Assembly: GCF_947242115.1 (NCBI RefSeq)
Contig: NC_074711.1
Coordinates: forward strand, 56,938,963 to 57,002,962
Source of the DNA: Biomphalaria glabrata
Taxonomy: Eukaryota > Mollusca > Gastropoda > Planorbidae
Reading direction: 5' to 3'
Length of the DNA stretch: 64,000 nucleotides
The notes under the pieces were generated by a model, which did not search any database, was not told where the DNA came from, and was given only the letters and a program-made list of their open reading frames with translations. Every line of letters starts with the position of its first letter. Within the stretch, counting starts at the first letter, position 1. Below, one piece after another: positions 48,950 to 60,300 of this stretch. Made by a program: the position numbers and the translations under genes.

Positions 48950-51230
48950 TCTCGAGAGATGATCTTTTCCCTTTGCAACTTCTTGTGTAGCTAAAGAGGC
49001 CAATCCTTGATACATAGTTGCGGTCACAGGCTGGGCATATGTAATCACCAGGCGCCGTTGCATTTTTATTTTCACCCTTCTTTCTGCTGCTGTTGTCTAT
49101 GGCATCTGCAATCCGAGACCCTTCCTTTATGCTCTCTCTCCATGTGGATCTATCCAGTGCCACTTTTCCCCAGCTCCTAGTGTCGATTTTGAATAGCTTC
49201 ATTTCGCGTTTGCATACATCCGTACACCGTAAAAGTGGGCGACCAGCGGCTCTCCTGCCTTCTGTTAGATCGCCATACAGAATGCCTTGTGGAAGTCAAC
49301 CTACTGGCATTATACGAACATGGCCAAGACAGCTAAGGCATCTGACCTGGTGGATGTCCTGGCACCCTGCTCTTCGTAGCACTTCCTCATTGGTTATTTT
49401 ATCTTGCCACCTTATTTTAAAGATCCTCCTTAGGCATCGAAGGTGGGAGACATATATTCTGCTTTTTTTCCTGCCGTGAGTAGGTTGACCATGTTTCACT
49501 TCCGCAAAGCAAAGTGCTTATTACACAGGTCCGGTAGACTAAAGCTTTAGTATTGTTAGTCAGCAATATGTTGTCCCACACTCTTTTCTGTAATCGTGAC
49601 ATGGTGCCCATCATGGGCGTAGCCAGGATTTTTTTTCGGGGAGGGTTGGGGGGGGGGGGGATTCCCCCCTGACTTCCCCCCCCCCCCCCGCGGAAAAAAA
49701 TAGTTTATTGTAGACTCCCCGCCCTTGCTAGCAAGGGGGTCTGGGGGAGTTCGCATCGCTCCCCCAGCGCGGGGCGAAGCCCTGCCGCCGAGCACTATTT
49801 CTGGTATTGAAAGCCAACAAAATGCATATTCTGAGGTATCTACAGTGCATTACCTTGCTATTAAAAAGTTTTATTTCAAAAACCTAATGTGCTATTCTTA
49901 CTGACTTAGACCCTCTCGCGCCGTTCGGCTCATTTTCCGGCAAGCTGTTTCCGCAACTCTTATTTTGCGTAATTCATTTTGTGTGAGAACATGTCCCGCA
50001 AAACCTCATGCGACGCTCTGTCACAACCTTACTAAAGATTTGACTCCCAGTTCGGCATAGGATTTCTTTGATTTAGACCCGATCTCTATATCATATATGA
50101 CTGACTCCTAAAATCTGTCTTAGTCATCTTTGTTGAGACACATTTAATGATTTTCAATTTCGGCAGAAGACTATTCACACTTTATTAATGGAGCCCAAGC
50201 CACTGGTAGAAATGTGTAACCTTTCTTGACTACGCTCTTGGAATTACATGCCTGTATTTCGCTTTAGATTTTATATCGAAAAAGAAAGTTTTCTCGTCAA
50301 ATCATCTGTTGAGGGGTTTTAAACTAAGAAATCTCTGGAGTTTTTTGTTTTGTTTTTAATTCAAAACCCCATTTAGCTACGATCATAGAATTTGGTGACT
50401 GTAGTTTGCTTTAAAATAATATTGAAGAGAGAGGTTTTCAACTCTAAACGCTCTGTAGGGGAATTTTAAACTCAAAACCATCTGGAGGGGTTTTAAACTT
50501 TAAAGAAAAAGCCATCTGGAGAAGGGGGATTTAAACTCAAAACCCCTTTGACTACGCTCATAGATTTTATAGTGTGTAATTTGCTTTTTTTTTTTTAGCT
50601 TCAAACCCCAACTGGAGGGGAGGGGGGTTTAAACTCAAAACCCCTTTGGCTACGCTCATAGAATTTTGAGTGTGTAATTTGCTTTTTTTATATTGAAGAT
50701 GGGGTTTATCGTAAATTTTGGAGGGGATTTTAAAATCAAAATCTTCCTCAACTGTGCTGTTGGAATTTGGGGATTGTTGTTTGCATTTTTTTTGTTTTGT
50801 TTTATAGAAGAGGGGGATTTAACTGCAAAAATCTCTGGTAGGGGGTTTAAAATTCAAAACCCCCTGTAGGGGGTTTTAAACTCAAAGCCCCCTGGTATAG
50901 GGATTTGTATCTCAAACCCCCCTGATAGGTGTTTTTTAAATCTCAAAACCCCCTGGTAGGGGGATTTAAACTCAAAACCCCCTGGTAGAGGGTTTTTAAC
51001 TCCAAACTGCCTCGGCTGATCTGTGGTAAGTGATGATTTAGTATTAAATTTTAAATCTAACCTAAAATAAACAAAATGAAAGCAAATATCAGTCACTTAA
51101 TTCCGTTCCCCCCCTTGCGGGGGGGATTTCATTTCGGGGGGGGGTTTGAACCTCAAGAACCCCCCCTGGCTACGCCCATGGTGCCCATTGCTTTGGCTAC
51201 CCTGTTGTTAATGTCTTTCTCCAGTAATAA
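48950..51230 (-). mobile_element. LINE fragment on minus strand, interrupted by a hAT element
   Basis: From the right, minus sense: LEKDINNRVAKAMG (51226-51181), then after the inserted hAT (49612-51180) MSRLQKRVWDNILLTNNTKA and VYRTCVISTLLCGSETWSTY. It ends IDTRSWGKVALDRSTWRESI, CPACDRNYVSRIGLFSYTRS and SWFDDDHFVIQ. Skipping the insertion and one copy of GTGCCCAT keeps the protein frame. Several other frame changes. Confidence 0.85.
49612..51180. mobile_element. hAT-like element, 1.57 kb, perfect TIR and 8-bp duplication
   Basis: The left end CATGGGCGTAGCC and the right end GGCTACGCCCATG are perfect 13-bp inverted repeats. GTGCCCAT occurs immediately outside both (49604-49611 and 51181-51188). 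The interior has poly-G/C runs and a degenerate 35-40-bp tandem array (about 50830-51010: CTCAAAACCCCCTGGTAGGG). The open frames in that array are by-products, not transposase. Inserted in a minus-strand LINE. Confidence 0.9.
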
Positions 51231-51324
51231 TAATAATAAAAAAACTAAAACACGATATATTTCGAATCAGATTTTTTACTGGCCAACTACATTAAATCTA
51301 TTTTTAGCCCTGAACGGCGGGATT

Positions 51325-54300
51325 ATGAATGCCTCATCTAGACTGATAAATTTATTTAATCAAAACTCTATATCTAGTAAATCAATCTATCTCTCTAGAT
51401 CTATTTTTTCATTGCTTCATAATAATATGTCGCAGACTAAAATCTCTACATTTTTTCAGTCTCCCAAAGCTAGGTCTAAGTCTAAATGTGCAAATACAAA
51501 TTTGAAGCCTGAAAGTGAAACGGATGACGTCGGACTCGAAGTTCGACGTCGTAAAGGAACAGCTGTATCAGACACTGTGAGTAACTGAGTTCAGAGTATT
51601 CGGAGTACAAAGTTATATATTATAGAATCTAGATCTATAATATAGAATGCCGTCTGGCCTCCTTCAGATTCAGTCACTAAACGACTATATTAATATAGAT
51701 CATCTGATAGAAATGAGATGATACCCCTGGCCCCTCCCCTGGGCATTGGATGATTAACTCTAACTAGATCTAGTCTAACTCTAATCTCTATAGTCACTAG
51801 TCAGAGTCTAAGTCTAGTGACTAGTCTAGTCTATTTTTAATATCTATATCATAACATAATTTTAAATTTATTATGCCATTTATCATAATTTTTTTATTTA
51901 TGCATGCCCTGCATGGTGAAACGATGTTGTAAATATTGTTATATTCAGATATTCTTCTAGATCTAGAATCTATTATCTAGTGAATCTAGTGATTCTAGAT
52001 TATAATTATTACTACTTACTATAGATCTACTACTTAAGACTTAGATCTAAGTCATTCTAGACACTAAGTATAACTATAAGTATAATCAATCCTAACAAAA
52101 TCTAGATTCTAGAATCAATAAATTTATTTTAAAATATAATTATTAAATATATTATTATTATAATTATTTAGATTATTTATATATTTTATATATATATATT
52201 TATTATATATATATATATTTATTATATATATATATATAATTATATATAGATCTATTCTATATATTAGAGATATAATTTTATAATATTATTTAGAGTATAT
52301 ATATAAATATAATAATTATATAGATATATATTAATTTATAGAGCCTACCATTATGATTATTAAATACTAGACTTATTTTAAATTAAATACTAAAGTCAGT
52401 AAAGTAGAAGATTAATTTCTCAATCCAGTTCCTACATCCAAGTCTAGTCTAAGTCCTTAGTCTGGCAGCTAGTCTAGCTGTTCATATGATGATGATCTAA
52501 ATCTAATAGATCTAGATCTATATAAATATATTATATATATATATATATAATGTAATGTTAGCTTATTTAGATCTAGATATTATATTTAGACACTTTAGTG
52601 CAGACACTGCAGTTTTTACCAAACTCATCAAACTGTGTTCTGTGGAACCCTAATGTTCTGCGAGGCCTGAATCTAGATGTTCTACGAACTACTCACTCCT
52701 GGAATTATCAATTCGTAGGCCACCAAGTGAATCAATCTCTCTAAAAAATAAGCAAAGTGTTCACTAAATACTTAGAATGTGCAAAGTGTTCCGTTAAGGA
52801 AAAAGTTTGGGAAACACTGCAGTAGTTTATAAATTAGCCTATAGATCTAGATCTATATATATAAATATAGATTTAAAATTTTAATAGATCTAAATCTAAT
52901 TCTCTTGTTAAAAATGTAAACATTAGTTGGTCCATGTTTAACATGTATGGAAGTATTTAACTTAAAGGGTAACTCCGATGGTTTTGACAATTTTTGATAT
53001 AATATGTGTTTTGATTTATAGATAATGAATATATTATTCTTTTTTTTTTATTTGCAAGAATAACTTAGTAATTGATGTTTTTGTGACATAATTTTTCTGC
53101 GCATCCAAAACAGTCAGATTTTCACTGAATTTCTGTGTGACGTCACGACGGTGCACTCAAATCCTATTGATACTCATTGATAGGGAGGCGAAAAAGAAAT
53201 TATCTTTGATAAAAAAAAATTTTCGTTATTACATCATTAAAATACTTTATAAGAAATTTCTAATGGTGTATAAATTATGACTGTATGTTTGACCGTAATA
53301 AAATTATGATTTTTTTGTGCTGTTTCGACCTAACATTGGTTGACATGGAAAAAGTGATGAGAGAGCTTGACGCTGGCTCAGCCGGCGAGACACACCCCCA
53401 AGGTCAAAAGTTAAAAAGTTGGAATTGAGTTTCGTAGACGATAGATCTACTTATTAAATAAGAAATTTAATAGTAGATCTAGTATTCGTAGTAAATTTCT
53501 AGCTCACAAATCTGATTTCATTTATATTTATGAACTTCAGTTGTTTAAAATGTCTCAGTAGTATCATTAATTGAATTCTTTGGCCTGGAAATCCAATGTA
53601 TTGTTGGTACTGCACCTGGTATTAACTTCAATTTTTTTTTTAAATCCCATTTCCACAGCAATGAAGTTGCTGAAACAGCTTCTCTCAAAATGGTTTGAGC
53701 ACAAACAGGAATTAGCTAATGCCTTTGTAAAATATTTGCTCTTCAGGCGAATAAATTTTCCCTTTAAAACTTCATCTCTTGGAAACAAATGAAAAGAGTA
53801 AGAGACACTAATTTCTGTATCAGCATACTTGCTGATTTTATCTTTGTGATTGGAACTACTGCAACAATTAGCTGAAGAACAATATTTAATTTTCTTTAAG
53901 TAGAAATAGAGGTTTATAAACAATGACCGATTATAAATCAACGTGGAGACTAGATCTAGCTGTGAAGCGTAACAATAAATGCGATCCGATAGGTCTAGAT
54001 CTAGACTAGAGAGTTTAGGTCTAGATCTATATTTAGCCAGCACCTTCGTGACGTCACGTTTTTAAAAACTAAAAACATCTCGCAGAATCCCGTTTTTTGG
54101 GGGGCGTGGAGAATTTTCTGTCTAATTTATTAAATATAAAATTTTCCGAGCATTTAAATAAAAAATGATATAATGTTTACTATTACAACTTTTTACGCAG
54201 AATTTAAATATGTCAATAACTAAAATTTGAAAAACTATCGGAGTTTCCCTTTAATCCTTTTTTGACTAGATCTAGATCTAATTACTTATCTAATGTTCAG

Positions 54301-57300
54301 TGGGTTGCTAGGCTCCATTAATAAAAAAAAATAATAATTTACGAGAATCCTGACAACAACATAAGAAAACTAGATCATGATTGAGTTTGTTTAAATTATT
54401 AAAACAAACCTTTATCAAATTTGCAGAAAGATGAGCAGCCTTCAAAGAAATACAAAGTGGAGCAAGAGTTAGGTCAGGAACTGAGTGACGATCTCAAAGA
54501 AAAAGTTGCACAAAATAAAATTCATGCCAAAATAAAATTATTAGGCAGTAAAACAAATGGTCTTGTTGTTAACATAGGTCCTTCTTGGTACACTGCACTA
54601 GAGTCTGAGTTTTCTAAAGAATACTTTATAAAAGTAAGTGTAATAAATTTTTTTTTTGTCTTCATTTGTTTTTTAGTTTAAAAAAAAAGGTTAAACTTTT
54701 ACTATAATTATAGATGTATAATACGGATAATCAGACCAGCTCCTTATTTAGACCGAAATTTAAAAGAAAACCTAATAATATGTACATGTAATGTTCGCTT
54801 ATTTTGATGAAAATTCCATTCAGTCGGACCAAAGAGCATGAATAAGAAAAAGAAATTACAAGTGCTGCTTAGTGGACATGCAAAGCGGGTCAACTAATTA
54901 TTCATCCACAACTTGCTTCAATGCTATGACAAAAATGATGATTACAATTCTGCAAGTGTTGCTCTAATTTCAGAGAACAACATAGGAAGACCAGAAGTGC
55001 TATAAAGATCAACTCCGGCGCCATTTCGCCCTCACTGGCATAGAGGAAAGAAGCTGGCAGTAGATGGCCTCTGAAAGAGACAGTTGTAAAGCTCTCTCAA
55101 AGGCTGTGGGACAAACATTTGAGACTCAAAGAAAAGCCATTATTGAAGACAGGTGCAGATGACGGAAAGAAAATAGACCGCCAGTGGACAACAGCTTTTA
55201 TCTGCAAAATATGCATGTCGCAACAGGATCTGCATAGTCATGTGAATCACTGCATGCATCCTTAATCTTCGGAATTGAAGACATTGCTATTAATTAATTA
55301 ATTAATATGCATGCAGTCCCAATGAAGCGTTAGATATTTATGATGAGTTTGTTCAAGTGCAGTCTATCAAATGAACATGTCATATCACACTGGATAAAAT
55401 CTTATAATGTCAACTGAAATTATTTAGTAAAAACATTTTTTTGTTAAGCGTTGCATGCTGAGTATCTATATGATGTTGTAGAACCTTTCAAAAAAACTTG
55501 GCAAATTTATTTTTCAATGAACAAAGTAGTTCTTTTTTTATGTTTGCTATATGGGTATAGTGCATACTAAAGATTTAATCGCATTAAATATATTGCATAA
55601 AACATAGCATGTTCCATTTTGTGTAATCAAAATCTGAAGGGTTATTAGTACTTAAAAACTACTACTAAAATTATTCCAAGTACATGGTAAAAAATAACTG
55701 GGTAAAAAAAATATTTTAAAAAATCAGTGCTCCTATAAATCTTTTACATCTTCAGCTTGTAGCAAAGCAAGCATAGAAGTTTTATTGTGGGCAAAAAAAA
55801 ACTTTAAGAGATCAGTCTAAAAATTATGACACTTGTAGAAAGGCTTCTTGCAGCAGAAACATTGATATGATATATCTTTATGTGTTACGATCATCAATAG
55901 TGCTAGATGTTACGATCAAACTTGATGTCAAGATGTCACGTTGAAGCACAATCAATGATCGTAATTGCTGAGGATCTTTAAATCGTCTTTTAATAAGATG
56001 ATCATTTAGAAGTAGCTAGATCCAGTTGATAGGATGATCATCTAGAAGTTGCCAGTTGATAAGAGGATCATCTAGAAGTTGCTAATCGCTAAGTTGATCT
56101 AAGTATTGTTGTAACCCAGCCTTGCACCAGTGCTTGAGGTGCGCACTAGTGAACGTAAACAAGAAGGACTGTTGGGAAGCCGGCTAGAAGTCATGGGAGT
56201 CTGAACAGTCTGGTGCTGAGTGCTGTCCTGTGTGTTACTAGGAAACTGTTTGGGAGACCTGGAGCGACACTGGGAAGTGTGTCGGTGGTCTGTTCTGTGT
56301 TCTGGTATAAAGTAGGACTCTTAGAACTTAGACATATTACTCCCTGTGACTTTATAGCAGAAGTCCAAGTCTAACTAGTTACTATTACCCGTACCATTTG
56401 TCAATGCTTCATTTGCATTTATCATAAAATAAATACATCGTTTACTCTTGTCAACCTGTCTTTCGTTGAGTGCCTGCCTTAGAGAGTTACAACAGTATAT
56501 TATTATATTCAATGAAGAAACTTCTCTTCGTCTAAAACAATTACTTTAATTCAAAACTTGGAAAAGCTATTCACAAATAATTACAATGATTAAATGTACT
56601 TGAATCAATGATCTACACAATAATATAATTGAGTTCTAACACTAGACTCTCATACATGTTAACTCTAACATGTTCTGCACGACACTGGCGCAATCTACAA
56701 TCTTCCCCGGGCTTTAGAGCATAATCACGTGACTAACATCTCTACACTGCAAGGCCAACCAATAAATGCAGCTCAAAGTACGATAAATAATATTTCTAAC
56801 CAAACACATTCACTCCAAAACATACGTTTGTTGCGTGATGGAATTCCCCGAGCTAACTGAAGTTCTGGCTGGTAACCTTGGGCGGCTAAATATAGATACA
56901 GTGTACGTGACATTATGTATAATTCTCTTCATGGCTCAAGAGTTTGGACAAGAAGTAAAGGAAAGATCACTCTTTTATTTCAGCAAGTCGGACTAGAGTT
57001 ACCCTACGAAAAAAAGAGGGGAAAGAACAAGTAGTATTCACACGTCACAAAATAGCAGGGCCGGACTTGACTGTTGTGACCAAGAAGTCATGGAAAGATC
57101 ACTCTTTTTTATTTCTACCCCGTGTAGTTTTAATGGTGAAAAAAAAGGGGGGGGGGAACAAGTAATCTACTCTGTATTCACCCGTTACTAAATACCAGGG
57201 CCAGACTCAACCATTGTGGTGCCCTATGCCAAACGGATATCGTGGGGCCAAGTTTGGGTAGGGATATGGATTATAAGTGAAAATTAAAAGTTTATATTAG

Positions 57301-60300
57301 AAAATACATTCATCTTTGCATTTTATTCATTCTTTACTACGTACAGAATTACTTTACGAGGCTTGCCTGTAGCGAAGTCATACAGTTTATCATAAAAATT
57401 CTATTTCCTACATAGATCACACTCAATAGCAAGAATTACTAAAATTTTCAGTCTGTCTACAAGATTTGTTGACCTCAAGTAATTCTTCATTAGCTTGAGG
57501 CGCGCGAAGCTTCTTTCACCAGTTTCCGAAATTACGGAATAATGCCGTTTTTTTAATCGCGCGTAGAATTGTTGTTTTCCATATTCAATGACACCCCCAA
57601 AATGACAATTTTTGTCTATATATTTCAGGAGATTTGTATGAGTTTTCTAAAGATTTTAATAATTTCTGGATATTTCCAGGACTTTTTTGTATATTTTACA
57701 ATTTCAGGAGATTTCTAGGAGCTCCTGGTAAATTGACAGGAGACCGCAGGAAATCTGTTATAAGTTATAAAATGGTTTAATTTAAAAACTTATACTCCTA
57801 GAAAAAGTGCAGGTCCTATGAAAGTGCAGGGCCCACTGCGGTCGCATAGGTTGCAGTGGCCTAAGGCGGGCCTTGCAAAATAGCTTCGCCGCTGGTCGAC
57901 TAGTATATATATAAAGGGAGAGAAGAAGAATTATTTAAGTCAGTAAAGTAATCTTCAAGGAACAGTGGAGGGAGAATGAAGAAAGGGTTGTCCAAAGAAA
58001 AGTTGGCTGAATAACATAAAAGAATGGACCCGCCTCTCTCTTGATACCCTGCTAAGTGGAGAGATTCGGTTATGCAATCTGTAACAGCACCCCTGCAGCA
58101 GGCAAAAGTCAAGGGACAGATGAGATAAGAGAGAAAGTAATAATTGTGGTTCTTGTTTAAAAATTCTTCTGTTCAAGTAAATAAAATTTCATTCTGATGA
58201 ATCATTTTATTCAGAGAAACTACTGTTCAGTTAATGTGATATTTATGCCTGTCATCTTTTTGTATTTATACATATACATTTAAAACAATACATTTCAGCT
58301 AAGTCAATTCATTGGTGATGAAAGAAAGAAGTCTACAATATTTCCTCCTGCTGATCAAGTTTTTACATGGACAACTACATGTGCTATCTCTTCAGTATGT
58401 AGAAAATATTTCTGTCAGTGCTCCTTCAATTCCTTATTGCTTTCTTCAAACCAAAACTATTTATGATTATTTTAATACAATACAAAATAGTTCTACAAAG
58501 GGGATTTTTAATGCCTTTTTTTTTTAATCAAGGTGAAAGTTGTTATAATTGGGCAGGATCCTTACCATGGACAAGGACAAGCGCATGGTAAACTGTTTTA
58601 AATATGACATTTATGTAACTTAGTTATCAGCTCTTTTTAGATCAATAAATGTGTCTTTTTAATCTACTGTTTATTTTATACCATGGTAGTCTAAGAATAT
58701 CTTATTAACATATTTGGCTAAATTCTTTGATGTACAGGTAACCTTAGGTAATCTGATGTTTTTGATAATCTGACACCACTCTGGTAACCATCAGACTACT
58801 AAGGGTCTTCTATAAAAAAATTTTTAAAGTATTAAGATCATGAACTTACTTTCTGAAATCTGATTATGTTCTGTGGGTGTTGTAATAATGAAAACAACAA
58901 ATGCTCTGTGCACATCATGTTGAGATAGCATCCACATTAGCAAAAGGTCAATTTTCAAAATCTAGTCTTTTGTTTAGGTAACCAAGATGACATAAAACTA
59001 ATGAGCTACCAATAGTGCTCCACATTTATTTGCTATTCATTATTTTTTTATGTGTTTTCAGTTAAATGAAAGCCATTAGTTATTAGTGGCTTTATAGTAT
59101 TGCTTATATTAGTGTTTATACTTGGTGATCCAGATTTTAATAGAGTTACATTGTTTAGATTAATTTGCCTGGTCTTATTTGTTAAATAATATTTTTGTTT
59201 GTTGCAGGTCTATGTTTTAGTGTATTACCAGGTGTAAAACCGCCTCCCAGGTAATTTTCTTTCTAAAACAAAAACAAATATACAAAATAAAGGGAGGTGT
59301 TGATGTGCTTTGTTTTTTAAAAGATCTATGATCATTTTTGTGCACTTTTTAGCACTGCTGAATCCAATTTTCTAAGCTCTTAGTTTTTAGCACAAAATAA
59401 TTTCAATATGGAATAAATACTTGTACACTTTGACTTAAAACCTAAGCCTATTAAACAACAAATAGGCAACTAACTAGCAACACTTAAGATTTCATATGAA
59501 CATTTACTGCTGCTCATTGAGACATTGTTAAAATTATATAAAAATCTTCATTTTGAACCAATTTTAAATATACCCATTACATATTGTTACAGTTCTATTA
59601 TGCAAACATATTGGACTTGGATTAACATTTTTTTCTTTTACAGCCTAGAAAACATTTTTAAAGAGCTTGAAGGCAGCATTGATGGCTTTAAGCATCCTGG
59701 TCATGGAAACTTGATAGGCTGGGCTCGACAAGGTATAAACTTTACAATGTCTCTGTTAAAAAGCAGACATTTTTTCAAACATAAGATGATGGAATTATTT
59801 ATTATAAGTTTGAAATTCTCCCAGTTCTTTCCTATCTTCTCAATCTGTTCTCATTTGTTTTCTTATCTTCTTATCTTATCTTATATAATACAGACGTTAC
59901 TTCAAAAAAGAAGATGATTACGTCCTACGCGTCATGTATTTAGTCATGCATATTAACCAATGACTTAAATTCTGCCAAGTCACTGGTTTTCCTGGCTAGC
60001 TCAGGCAACCCATTCCATGCTCTAATAGCACTAGGGAAGAAGGAGTATTTGTACAAATTTGTCCTAGCATATGGGATGAGGAATGTGCCTTTATCTTTGT
60101 GTCTTTCAGAGTATTTTATTAAATTTTGTATTTGAAGATTATGGTTCAGTGTTTTATGTATGATTGCTACTTTACTTTTGAGCCTTCTGTCCTGAAGGCT
60201 TTCTAAATTTAGTGATTTTACTAAAGGTGTTACTCTAGTCAAATGTGAATATTCGTTTGTTATGAATCTCACTGCTCTATTTTGTGTCTGTTCCAGTTTC

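Noticed and set aside
50854-51096. Open frame with GGFEFK-type repeats on the minus strand
   Set aside because: Produced by the degenerate tandem array inside the hAT at 49612-51180; no known domain.
51076-51324. Longer UNG N-terminus starting at 51076
   Set aside because: The frame is open, but the first part is antisense to the hAT end and a LINE. The ATG at 51325 fits a presequence plus PIP box far better.
53567-54043. Host THAP-domain gene
   Set aside because: The THAP motif is degenerate and lies between TTAA-flanked inverted termini shared with a second copy, so it is transposon-derived rather than a host gene.
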